A stretch of DNA of 12,145 nt from Perkinsus olseni. Taxonomy: Eukaryota > Perkinsozoa > Perkinsida > Perkinsidae. The stretch's first letter is position 1; every line of letters starts with the position of its first letter. The notes beneath the pieces were generated by a model. That model did not search any database, was not told where the DNA came from, and was given only the letters and a program-made list of their open reading frames with translations. Below are positions 1-8,335 of the stretch, piece after piece. Location of the stretch: NCBI GenBank assembly GCA_013115135.1, contig JABANP010000920.1, forward strand, positions 1 through 12,145, written 5' to 3'. The position numbers were made by a program, and so were the translations under genes.

Positions 1-2
1 GG

Positions 3-536
3 TCGGTGCAAAGCGCCTCATCGCTAAGGGCCCTCAGTGACGGAGATGTCGAATGGGAAACTGCTATCGCATTTGACGACTTCGATCTGGCAGCGCGAGA
101 GGAGAATGATGCACCACCGGTCACTTCAATCACCTTTTGCTCGGCACTGAGAAGTTCATGCGGTCTAGCTCGTGAGGCTCGCTTACTTACAGGTGCGCCT
201 CAGGTGAAGGAGGATAGTGTCCGGGCAGTGCGAGATATAGGAGAACGCCCTCCACGTCGCCCCAAATTCTCTGAGAAGTTTCCCTTCGTCATCTACGTAA
301 GCGGTCCCCTCGTCGACGATCGTGACAAATTCCCCAAATATATTGCTACGGTCAAGCCTATTGACTCGTTGCGGGCAAAGAACAAGCGAGGGAAGCCATA
401 TGCTCTACTGGGATTCTCGACGGAGGAAACTGGGGCGTCGGCACTGGCAGATCTTCAAGCTGATCATGGTTCGGGTCTCACCGTTCGCCAATTTCTGACC
501 GATCCGCCAAAAAACGGACCGGGGCCCCGTCAGTAG
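3..536 (+). pseudogene. Retrotransposon polyprotein segment upstream of the protease (5' partial)
   Basis: This frame is open from the left edge of the window to a TAG at 534-536 and encodes about 178 residues. I recognise no domain. There is no CCHC zinc knuckle, and the C-terminal part is basic and proline-rich, ending KNGPGPRQ. Its position directly before the protease suggests the Gag-Pol linker or the C-terminal part of Gag. The reading appears to continue in the next frame after the stop, so the TAG is probably a product of a one-base loss near the A6 run at about 510 or the G/C run at about 520. That it belongs to the same element is inference from position and strand. Confidence 0.55.
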
Positions 537-699
537 GCTATGGCGGGGCCACTAAGTCGGCTTATGTCGGCCGATCTTTGGCATTTTCTCCATGCGTGAG
601 GGGTTTTGCCTCTTTACCCTCACGTGGAGCTGTACAACTTGCTGTACCATCTATAGATCGTCCGTCAATCAATTCCGCATCACAACATGATTCGTCATT
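537..699 (+). pseudogene. Frameshifted linker segment of the same polyprotein
   Basis: Frame 2 is open from before 536 to a TAG at 752-754. It reads as a plausible low-complexity serine/alanine linker (GYGGATKSAYVGRSLAF near its start). It bridges the preceding segment (frame 3) and the protease segment (frame 1, open from 691). Both steps are -1, as expected for single-base losses. The second falls near the TTTT at 698-701. No domain is recognisable. I cannot distinguish true decay, assembly error and programmed -1 frameshifting, but two successive -1 shifts in a linker make a programmed site unlikely. Confidence 0.45.
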
Positions 700-1761
700 T
701 TGTCAACTCCTTCCGCGTCTTTCCAAAGTGCACATGAATCAACGTCGTCTGTAGATAGACCTAGTTCCAGCCATAGCCAATCAACCACGGGTCTTAGCTC
801 TACGGAGGACTCTCTCCATTGGGTGCCTCATCAAAGTGCCGTCCCTTCGGAACTAACTTTAAGGATCCGCATTGAGGGGACTTGTATCGATAAAGCACTA
901 GTTGACAGTGGGGCCGGATTCAGTTATCTTATTTGTAGGAATCCGGACTCACTAGCAAGCCTCGGTGTATCTGAAGAAGTTCACCAATCAGTCCGTCTAG
1001 CAGATGGCGCCCTATATCAGATACGTACCATCTACAAGCTACCGTTACAGGTTTATGATGATGATGCTCAGCTATTCATCGACACGGTTGTGCCTCTCCG
1101 TCTGCTCGTCGTACCAGCAGCGCAGCCTCAGGTCCTTATAGGTCGTGACCTTATCCAGCGATGGGGATTATGCATTAAAGGCGCCACTCAAATCCTTAGT
1201 AGGTGCGGTAAAGTCCTTTATCAACAACCCCATCACGATGATAGTAGCCAGTCAGTGGTCCCAGCCTACGTTTCTCCTATCGCAGCTCTGTCTGAGGATG
1301 ATCGGCAAGATCTTTCTGCTCCTCAGTCACCGATAGGATTTCAGCCCGATCCCAATAGCCAGGAATTTGTTCCTAAGGTCGACAAGAAGCTTGGGACAGA
1401 CCTGGAGGCTTGGCTGCTTGGTTTAAGTGAGCATGGCGTGCGACGATTTGGCCCGGGCCTGGACGGTCCGTATCGTATGCAACTCCTCCCCATTAAGCCC
1501 GGTGAGGTCCGCGACACGCCGCTCCAGCAGTTCTTCTTCCGCTTCTCTCTTCCTCCCCCTTGCTCCGCGTCCGGGTCACGACGCGTATATGCCCGTCAAT
1601 TATATGACAAGCTCTCAGCGGAGGCCAAGGAGAAGTACCAACAGCTTATTGAAGGCTATGTTCAGCGGCATTGGTGGCATCCCATTGACTCGTCAAGCCC
1701 ATTGCCCAGCGACCTCGCTCCTGCCGAGATATTTCTCCCTCGGCGGGAAGCCAGGGGATAA
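691..1761 (+). pseudogene. Retroviral-type aspartic protease and N-terminal part of reverse transcriptase
   Basis: The frame is open from just after a TGA at 688-690 to TAA at 1759-1761, about 356 codons. Counting from the TTG at 700, the protease active-site motif ALVDSGA is at residues 66-72 (Asp69, codon 904-906). The matching C-terminal hydrophobic-glycine motif VLIGRD is at residues 145-150. This pair is typical of retropepsin-like proteases that cleave the Gag-Pol polyprotein. After a linker the segment enters the RT fingers (YVQRHWWHPIDSSSPLPSDL, near the end), equivalent to the 'SPWASPVV' entry of gypsy RTs. The frame is lost at about 1745, where the homologous reading continues one frame over. 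Confidence 0.85.
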
Positions 1762-2347
1762 GAGAAAGCCACGGCTGGTAGCGGACTTCCAGCCATGCAA
1801 TGCACAGCTTCCGGCCAGTAGTACATCAGGGATCGCCATTGATGACGTGCTACTGGTCATTCGAGCTTTAAGTCCATGCTCTCTGTTCAGCTTTGACGCC
1901 GCCTCAGCATTTTTATCGAGTGAGACTTGATGGTGATCGAGTCGTTCTCCTCCATACGGGCCTCGCCCAGGATCTCATCCGGGCTTCTTCAGTGATAGAA
2001 CGGCATTCGGAATCTCGTCGGGACCCCAGGCTATGGAAGAGAGCCTTGGCTGGTTGGTTAAGAACTTCGGTGTCTCTACGTTTGCGGTAGTGCTGATATT
2101 ATTGGCAATATTTGTCGATGATGGTATTGCCGGAAGCTCTGAGCGAGGCATTGTGAAAGCAGCTCTCGCTCTCCTATATGTCTTGTCGGTGTGTGGCTTC
2201 GGATGTTCTCCACCCAAGATGCAGTTCATCACCGCCTTTGAAGACTTGCAAACAGATGGATTCATCGAGCCATCAAGCGTGTTACAACATCTGAGTTGCT
2301 GTCTATCGTATGTTGATCGCTCACTGCGAGCCTGTTGCCAAAAATGA
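1740..2347 (+). pseudogene. Reverse transcriptase core, broken over three frames
   Basis: RT motifs continue through frame changes. Frame 2 carries GDKRKPRLVADFQPCN and FSFDAASAF (motif A with its catalytic Asp) and ends at TGA 1928-1930. Frame 3 then gives YRVRLDGDRVVLLHTG. From about 1975 frame 2 resumes with TAFGISSGPQAMEESLGWLV, then the catalytic motif C, IFVDDG, with both aspartates intact (codons 2117-2122). The frame ends at TGA 2345-2347 beside an A5 run. The change at about 1912 falls in a T5 run. The catalytic residues are preserved and only the frame is lost. This fits either recent decay or uncorrected homopolymer errors in the assembly. Confidence 0.85.
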
Positions 2348-4069
2348 AGAGCGCCTAGCTGGAAGTCTTCTCTCTTTGTGAAAAGCTGCTCGCAGAGGGC
2401 AGAAAAAGCTCTCATCGATAAAAAGGAAAGTATTCAAGCTGGGGGCCTCATCTCGGTAGATGCCCTATGCTTACATGGGACATGCCGCCTAATTGGTGAC
2501 TGCTTTCGGAGACTTATTGGTAGGGCTTGTTCCTCTATTGGATGGAATTCACCTATCGACTTCGAGGCATTCACTGAGCCTTTATATGCAGCGTGGTCCG
2601 AATTGCTCAGATGGTGCAAAGAAGAGTGCGCTCCCGATCGTCGAAGCTGTGTTCATGATATTCCCTATGTGGTTGGAGCTGTACAAAGCATAAGACTCTC
2701 CGTCCTGACGGACGCCAGCCAGAGCGGCGGAGGATTCGTTTTGTTCAAGAAGAATCCCAATGGCGAGCTATTCCCGATAGCAAATTCAGCCTTCGGCTGG
2801 CGAGAACACCAGACGGTATGGCATTCCAACCGCAGAGAACTCTGCGTCTTGCTCCGTGCTCTCCGAGCTTTGGTAGAGTTATGCTCTAACATCAAGTCCA
2901 TGTGCCCTAATCCAGCTCTGAGGATCGTCGTCGACATTGGATGCGACAACAAGGCATCAGTTGCGTGGGTCAACGACACTGACTTCTCTCTGCGAGGACA
3001 GCGTTCAAAGCGGTCAGTGGCAGTCCAAAAGCGGGTTATTCAAAGACTCGTGCTTGCGGTGGCTGAGGAGTTCCGTGCCCTACGAAGATTGCAGCCTTCG
3101 GTCACCTATACGGTCTATCATTGCCCAGGGGCCATGAATCAGTTGGCTGATTCCTTAAGCCGTGCCCTGGATCGGCCCTGTGATGGTACTGGCCCACTGC
3201 TGTCGACGATACTCGCGTCGGTTCCTCGCATAGATTTCTCGGGCCCACAATTGGTTGACCAGGCAGTTGCTCAGGCTGGACAGTCTTCTTCAGATGATGT
3301 ATTTCTAGTGCACTCGTTAGACTACGAAGTTGAGGATTCATTATTTCTTCCGTGTCCGATATTAGATCTTAGCCATAGTAATGAATCTTGTGATAATTTC
3401 ATGCGAATTTCTCTTTGCCATCCTACGATGGCACAAGCTGATGCTACTACTGCGGCTCTGGATGCATTACTAGCAATTGAGGAATTGGAGGATACGAGCA
3501 ATGATCTCACCGACACTGTTGCTCTGGTAAGCGAAAATGTTAGTGAGAGCTCTTTCCTTCAGCGGTTACTGGCATACAACAACGTCAAGGTCATCTACCG
3601 ACTGGTGGCAGTGTTGCGAGGTGTCTTACGCTTCTGGAATGCGTATTGTTCGTCCAAGAAGCGCTACCCTTTCCGCCAAACGGCACAACGGCGTGCTCGT
3701 GATGATGATCTCGCTCAGCCACAGCTCTTGATGCCTGCCCGGCTGCCTATCGGGCTACAGAGCTCAGGTTATGAGATCAACGACGTTCTCACCGTCGTTA
3801 GATTGTGTCAGCGTCTGGACGACTTCACTAAGAAAGGCCGAGCTTTCGTCTACGACGAGTCCACTGACCTTTGGTACTTCCGGTCAGGTACGATCACTGG
3901 CAGTACCTTTCGTCGCCCTTGCGTTCCCAGAACTGCGAAAAGATTCAGGTTCCTCTTGGCCCTGGACGCTCATGCCCGAGCGGGCCATGGCGGAGCTACG
4001 CCAACTGTCACGGCGATGCAAGAGGATATTCATGTTATTGGAGCTTCCACTAGTGCCAAAGTGGAATAG
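2348..4069 (+). pseudogene. Retrotransposon RNase H and truncated integrase zinc-binding domain
   Basis: A long open frame follows the RT stop, with the first possible start at 2378 (563 codons). Counting from 2378, RNase H carries LTDAS (Asp112), RRELCVLL (Glu154), IGCDNKASVAW (Asp190) and QLADSLSR (Asp258), the full D-E-D-D catalytic set that degrades RNA in RNA-DNA hybrids. Near the C-terminus HARAGHGGATPTVTAM supplies the His532/His537 half of the integrase HHCC zinc finger. The C-x2-C half and the DDE core are absent, and the frame ends at 4069. Residues between RNase H and integrase look like a normal connection domain. The abrupt loss at about 4045 marks a deletion or recombination breakpoint. 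Confidence 0.9.
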
Positions 4070-4080
4070 TGCCACTAGTG
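4045..4080. repeat. Breakpoint with duplicated 9-bp palindromic motif
   Basis: CCACTAGTG occurs at 4047-4055 and again at 4072-4080, and its core CACTAGTG is a perfect palindrome. TTCCAC (4045-4050) and GTGGAA (4061-4066) can also pair. The duplication lies exactly where integrase homology ends and 3 bp before the 80-bp tandem array. It could be a repair scar or a footprint of whatever truncated the retrotransposon. This is seen directly; the cause is unknown. Confidence 0.6.
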
Positions 4081-4082
4081 TC

Positions 4083-4322
4083 TTATCGTCGTCAGTGTGT
4101 CAGTATTACTTCATCATAACCCTAGTTATAATAACAACAGTACTATAATAATGACATCATCATTATCGTCGTCAGTGTGTCAGTATTACTTCATCATAAC
4201 CCTAGTTATAATAATAACAGTACTATAATAATGACATCATCATTATCGTCGTCAGTGTGTCAGTATTACTTCATCATAACCCTAGTTATAATAATAACAG
4301 TACTATAATAATGACATCATCA
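4083..4322. repeat. 80-bp tandem repeat, three copies
   Basis: Three consecutive 80-bp units begin at 4083, 4163 and 4243, each starting TTATCGTCGTCAG. Copies 2 and 3 appear identical. Copy 1 differs by C instead of T at 4135. The array ends in a short (CAT)n run at 4318-4331. The unit is AT-rich with no reading frame through it (80 is not a multiple of 3). The near-identity points to recent amplification. It sits between the truncated integrase and the small gene at 4437 and could lie in the promoter or 5' intron of that gene. Confidence 0.95.
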
Positions 4323-4436
4323 TCATCATCATTCAATGATAATAACATCAGTTGTATGATTATAGAAAGTATCGGAGGATTGCTACTTGTACTAATACTA
4401 TTGATATCACCTTTGTTATTATTATTATGATGTTAG

Positions 4437-4836
4437 GTTGGAGGTTGCGATGGTGGTATGAGTTCAACTAGGACCGCCCTACTGAATAACGCAGGATCTC
4501 ATCATCATGGTCATCATCATGCTTCTGCTGATAATACTCCTAACACTAATACTACTACTGCTGGCGGTCCTGATGATTGTGTGATGATCAACGCTGCCAT
4601 AGAAGCATTATGTTCGGCTCATCCATTATACAAGAATTGGGCTGCTATGCGCAATCTTATGGTAATGCTGCTGCTGCTGCTGCTCCTACGACTGTATTAT
4701 CTCACATAGCGATTAATTACGTCATGATCAGAAGAAGAAAGAGAAATTGCGAGAAGAATTGGATACTATGCTCAGTAATACGAGATATCATCATTCTGGA
4801 GGTAATCATCGCCATGATAATAATCGTGCATCATAA
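4437..4836 (+). CDS. Small two-exon gene, coiled-coil/His-rich protein of unknown function
   Basis: Exon 1 is 4437-4661 and exon 2 is 4732-4836 (TAA stop), joined across a 70-nt intron 4662-4731 that begins GTAATG and ends ATCAG in phase 0. With the ATG at 4458 the product is 102 residues. It has a His/Asn/Thr-rich N-terminal half (AGSHHHGHHHASADN), then a better-ordered part (IEALCSAHPLYKNWAAMRNL). This runs across the junction into a basic coiled-coil-like stretch (KKKEKLREELDTMLSN). The exon frame joins cleanly only if the intron is removed, which supports splicing. Upstream, a TACTAAT branch-like motif and a T/A-rich tract lead to AG at 4435-4436, with an in-frame TAG spanning it. So 4437 is either an internal 3' splice site or a spliced-leader acceptor. 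No family is recognised. An alternative donor at 4801 (GGAG|GTAATC) would place the downstream satellite in an intron. Confidence 0.6.
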
Positions 4837-5057
4837 TGATTGCCATGATGATGGCCATTGATGATCGTGCATCATAATGATCGCCATGATGATGGCCATT
4901 GATGATCGTGCATCATAATGATCGCCATGATGATGGCCATTGATGATCGTGCATCATAATGATCGCCATGATGATGGCCATTGATGATCGTGCATCATAA
5001 TGATCGCCATGATGATGGCCATTGATGATCGTGCATGATAATGATTGTTGTGATAAT
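4822..5057. repeat. 41-bp hairpin-forming satellite, about 5.5 copies
   Basis: Units start at 4822, 4863, 4904, 4945, 4986 and 5027 (last one partial), period 41. Units 2-5 are essentially identical. The first has two visible substitutions and the last decays. Within each unit 36 nt (for example 4871-4906) can fold as a 14-bp stem: ATCAT/ATGAT, AATG/CATT and GCCAT/ATGGC, with loop GATG and small bulges ATC and G. Only the 5-nt CGTGC separates hairpins. The stop codon of the small gene (4834-4836) lies in the left arm of the first unit, so the array would form its 3' UTR, or part of an intron under the alternative gene model. Confidence 0.95.
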
Positions 5058-5385
5058 GTGATAACTGTCGTGTTTATTTACGTACTCGTATTAAGGAAGA
5101 TCGTAAATGTCATAAGGGTTGGACAATCTGACTCGTCAAGTGATAATAATGATGATTATTATAACCTCTCTGCTTGCATCGACTTTATTCGATTACATAG
5201 CACGAGGGTTTACACTGTTACATGTTAGTATTATCATAAATCTCTTTCCAGTATGACTATCGAGATGAACGATGTGTGATGTAAATCACTCAATAAAATA
5301 CGGCAAATAATAACCGTTATACTGGTATTCCTCATCCTAATCCTCATGCTTACGATCATCGATCGTTCGAGCCCAGTGTCATCTA
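5058..5385. other. AT-rich intergenic stretch, possible 3' end of the small gene
   Basis: No gene is clear here. Short open stretches occur, and a segment 5228-5255 looks like an intron end (TTTCCAG at about 5250). It is followed by a possible C-terminal exon reading YDYRDERCVM before a TAA. That would need the alternative splice at 4801 and is weakly supported. AATAAA at 5292-5297 could be a polyadenylation signal, but Perkinsus signals are not known to me. Confidence 0.35.
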
Positions 5386-5883
5386 CTACACCATTTCCAG
5401 ACCTACTTAGTAAAACCCCAGAGCAATTTAATTAAGCCCAGTGCAAATTAGTAAAACCCCAGAGCAATTTGATTTTATGAAAGACCAATTTAGTAGAGCC
5501 CAACAAAATAACTGACAAGTACGGAAAACTCACAACGTCAGCCTACATGAGGGAAGCCCTCGGTATCCTACAGATCGCAGGTTTAATCGTTAAACATTCG
5601 AATTGGGGCTCCGATTGGCATGCCTTCCATAGCTGAGCAACAAGGGTACAATGTTTGGGGGTGATTGAAGGTGCATCGTATATAAAGTTGCATAGTAACC
5701 ACTTCAACCTCTTTGTGAAGCAACTTCTTATCACAGTACGGCAGGAGATACTCTGCCTTCGTCCCCACCGCCTCTCCCGCCACTCACGCGTGCCGACTAA
5801 GTTGCTCTGGGGTTTTACTAATTTGGCCTGGGCTTTATTTAATTGCTCTGGGGTTTTACTAAGTAGGTGTGGAAATGTTGTAG
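5386..5883. mobile_element. MITE-like non-autonomous DNA transposon with 82-bp TIRs
   Basis: The terminal inverted repeats are 5386-5467 and 5802-5883. They start CTACAMCATTTCCASACC and match at about 76 of 82 positions. TA lies immediately outside both ends (5384-5385 and 5884-5885), the target duplication expected for Tc1/mariner-type transposition. Each TIR contains two copies of a block TTAGTAAAACCCCAGAGCAA spaced 41 bp. A weaker third left copy is at 5490. The 334-bp interior has no transposase-like frame, so movement would need an enzyme supplied in trans. It sits between the 3' ends of two converging host genes. Family assignment rests on TA duplication and size only. Confidence 0.85.
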
Positions 5884-5885
5884 TA

Positions 5886-6172
5886 TTATCATATTATGAG
5901 ACAGCAACGTGGCCACCATACGGTGTATTCATCATGTCATGTACTCTTCTTCATATCTTCCCTTTTTACACATCACTTAATTAATGGATGCAGTATCGTT
6001 TTATTAGTATTTTTGGCGATGGATCATTCTCTTAACTGCTATTATTCCCGTTTAGCACTGTTATGTTGATAATAACGGTTGTCATCACCTTAAACTCGAC
6101 AACAATGGCGGGAGTCGAAGTAAAGCAGCAGAAAAGGAACAGCAGGAAGTAGTATGGTATTTAGTACAATCA
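5886..6172. other. Intergenic stretch, 3' flank of the acyltransferase gene
   Basis: AT-rich sequence between the MITE and the stop codon of the minus-strand acyltransferase gene at 6173. It probably includes the 3' UTR of that gene. I see no convincing coding frame, RNA gene or long repeat. Confidence 0.5.
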
Positions 6173-7632
6173 TTACCCTCTCATGAAATACCATTTATTA
6201 CAAGCCTGTCCAATCCCAATATTCATCATTTTGCGCTTGTTACGTTGTTCACGCTGTAATGACCTCAAATGCTTTCTTGCAAACACTTCAACATAGAAGT
6301 TAGCACCATTCCATACAGCAGCCATAAAACAAGCGGCACATAATGAATAATTGACCCATTTACTAATGCCATACCATATGAATGATGGTAATATTGTAGC
6401 TGATGTTAATACTATCTGTGCTATACCATACCATAACCACATATTATCATCAGTTACATATTTACTACATCTCTTAAGGAACTTACCATGTAGTGATACA
6501 AGATGTGAATACGAAGTTGCATACTGCGAATTATCACCTTGTACGTGAAATACATAGTTAGTGACAATCCCGTAGAGCAGTAAATGGATAAAATACACCA
6601 ATATCGGTATAACGATCAATAACATACACAAAGATGACGATGATGATGTTGTTGTTGGTGTTACCGCAAAACTAGACGGAGTATGCTGATAGAGAAAGTG
6701 ATTGAGAGTTGATGATGATGACGATGATGTGAAGTTGGTGCGCATCTCATCAGTACGCCATCTTAGTAATGTTACCATAAATAATGGCCCGAGATGTATA
6801 AAACATGATGTTATTTTATCCACAGAATGGAATACCAATGAATTACGGAATACTAATACAGCCCATGCCAATGGTCCAGTTACCAATGCATATGTTATCA
6901 TGAATAGAGTATAGGAATATGGCATAAACCAATAATAATATATCACTAGTACATTACCAAAATAACAAAAGTCTAACATATAAAACTGCCATTTTCTTTT
7001 GTAATAGGTGATAAATCTCAAGGGCATCAATACGATAAACTTGATCGTGTAATATATCGGATAGATGGATGGTGCACCAGCTATCAGCATAGATGTGAAT
7101 GCAAAATCACATACACCAATGAAGAAAGATCTCTAAAGAAGATAAACGAGGCGTATGACAGCAATGACGACTCATCCCAAGATATTATTATTACCTTATC
7201 CTTTTGTCTAACCCATACTGGATCATCGACATCTTCTAAAAGTAATTCTTCTATATCGATATCATCCATTAACTCCAGTGTATCACTATCACACTCAGAA
7301 ATACTGCAAACATCTTCATCATCATCATCATCATCCTTCTTAATATCATCATTGTTGTTAGCTCCACTAGAAGGTACCACATCCCTCTTGGTATCATTAC
7401 CACCAGCTGTAGTGGTATACTTATCTGAAGATAACGACATGATGATAACGTACGATAACAACGGTAATAGATGATGACCCTCTAATCGCATTCCTTGATG
7501 ACACTCACCTCCATCATCCTCATCATCATCATCATCGGTATAATCAGACGACGATGATCTACTACATGATGATGCTGTTGATGATGATGACGATGATGAT
7601 ACTAATCGATTATCTGCCATAATGTCATCCAT
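6173..7632 (-). CDS. GPC1: Glycerophosphocholine acyltransferase, GPC1/DUF2838 family (three exons)
   Basis: The exons are 7509-7632, 7195-7424 and 6173-7132, with introns 7425-7508 (84 nt, GTGAGT...TTCAG) and 7133-7194 (62 nt, GTAATA...TTTAG). They join to 437 residues. Residues 1-118 are low-complexity: poly-Ser, then two Asp/Glu tracts, probably cytosolic. Splicing intron 2 restores the family entry VRQKDKRSFFIGVCDF. Family landmarks then follow in order: LDFCYFGN (171-178), FRNSLVFHSVDKITS (213-227), YATSYSHL (322-329) and WNGANFYVEVF (392-402), spread over about eight hydrophobic segments. A Ser/Thr-rich insert lies at about 250-286. Known members acylate glycerophosphocholine with acyl-CoA to lysophosphatidylcholine in the ER membrane, allowing phosphatidylcholine remodelling. 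The function here is inferred from family. The core is full length; the start is uncertain (ATG 7632, ATG 7620 or an upstream exon). Confidence 0.9.
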
Positions 7633-7662
7633 CCATCAATACACATACAATCCATGCACTAC

Positions 7663-7927
7663 TTTCTTTCTTTGTGATCGCAGCCTCTTCATGTTGTGGT
7701 AGTGATTCACTTATCGTTGGTCCATCCCGTATGAGATAAATCATTGATGCCAAAGTTTCAGCTTTGGACATACTATTTTTTCTATCATTATGTCGGTCCC
7801 CCTTCGTTATTGTATCAGAGGAAACGACTCGATTATCCTTCGCATCATAATCATCAACGCCTTTAATTCCTTTCTCTGTGCCATTATTGTGGTATACAGA
7901 GGTGACCGGAGGCGACAGTAAACTCAT
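7663..7927 (-). CDS. Possible additional 5' exon of the acyltransferase gene
   Basis: An ATG-initiated frame of 100 codons runs from 7927 on the minus strand, stopping within the first codons of the next frame. Donor GT at 7661-7662 and acceptor AG at 7614-7615 would join it in the correct phase (1) to the acyltransferase frame through a 49-nt intron, giving about 519 residues in total. The encoded sequence has no known domain; the part SKAETLASMIYLIRDG looks protein-like rather than random. The implied intron is shorter than the other two, and a second donor 3 bp downstream (46-nt intron) is equally in phase. It may instead be a 5' UTR or an unrelated frame, with translation starting at 7632. 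Confidence 0.4.
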
Positions 7928-8131
7928 GGGGCGAATTAATAAGTAAGGGGCCTACTGTGACATACATTTTCCTGAAGGATAACAACTACCTAATAGCCTA
8001 ACAATCTTTTCAAGTACAACATTCGTGTGAAAGTTGATAAACCTCGAAAATCTAAGGAGAGCGTAAGTTTTCTAAGGAGGCCTGCATTATCTAAGGAAAC
8101 CTCGAGGATCTAAGGAGTGTAAAGCTCTCTA
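7928..8131. promoter_or_regulatory. Intergenic stretch with four TCTAAGGA boxes, upstream of the acyltransferase gene
   Basis: TCTAAGGA occurs at 8051, 8071, 8090 and 8109, spaced 20, 19 and 19 bp, close to two helical turns, with related flanks (CTCGAAAA before the first and CTCGAGGA before the last). The boxes lie about 125 bp upstream of the putative first ATG at 7927 on the minus strand, so they could be regulatory. They equally adjoin the inverted repeat at 8132 and could belong to that element. No TATA-like core promoter is evident. Confidence 0.45.
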
Positions 8132-8335
8132 GAGGGCTCCCCAACACCAAACGCCTCAACACGTTTTCTCTAACTCGACGACAAAAGGGCGGCCTATGGC
8201 CGCCCCAGGCTGTCCCACGCCATGCAAGAGGCAACGCAAACCACCTGCCACGCGCGCGGAACTAGGAAATGCGTGGTGTGCGGTTCGAACCTGCGACTGC
8301 CTTTGCGCAATTTTGATCGATTTCTTGTGCATTGC
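8132..8335 (-). repeat. SINE-like repeat, left (minus-oriented) copy
   Basis: On the minus strand this contains a Pol III B-box match GGTTCGAACC (within 8281-8295). About 45 nt upstream of it is a weak A-box-like GCGCAATG. About 75 nt downstream is the hairpin GGGCGGCCATAGGCCGCCC (8187-8205), followed by a conserved tail to 8132. The B box, hairpin and tail recur in inverted orientation at 10739-10910. The T-arm-like sequence cannot form a proper tRNA T stem, so this is not a tRNA gene. A tRNA-derived SINE is the best guess. The 5' limit is uncertain. Confidence 0.5.

Larger units (their letters stand above)
1..4070 (+). mobile_element. Truncated, decayed LTR retrotransposon (Ty3/gypsy domain order), internal region
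   Basis: Aspartic protease, reverse transcriptase, RNase H and the start of an integrase zinc-binding domain follow one another on the + strand, which is the Ty3/gypsy order (Ty1/copia has integrase before RT). The 5' LTR and Gag would lie left of the window. At the right the integrase stops after its two histidines, and no catalytic core or 3' LTR is present before the tandem repeats at 4083. The reading frame changes at about 530, 690, 1745, 1912 and 1970, with at least one further disruption at 2340-2410, so this copy cannot encode a single polyprotein. Several breaks lie at or near homopolymer runs, so sequencing error could explain some. The missing integrase and LTR cannot be explained that way. 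Confidence 0.9.

Noticed and set aside
530..700. Programmed -1 ribosomal frameshift between Gag and Pol
   Set aside because: Two successive -1 changes would be needed, no clear slippery heptamer with a following structure is visible, and other breaks occur throughout pol.
4083..5057. CRISPR array
   Set aside because: The repeats are contiguous or nearly so with no unique spacers, and the context is eukaryotic.
4822..5483. Relationship between the 41-bp satellite and the 41-bp spacing in the MITE TIRs
   Set aside because: The unit sequences share no similarity; the equal period looks coincidental.
5543..5984. Short frames inside and beside the MITE
   Set aside because: Some cross the terminal inverted repeat, none has transposase features, and they conflict with each other.
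8277..8300. Possible tRNA gene on the minus strand (GGTTCGAACC T-arm-like)
   Set aside because: The bases either side do not form a 5-bp T stem (GCAGG against CGCAC) and no cloverleaf can be drawn. Kept only as a B-box-like motif.
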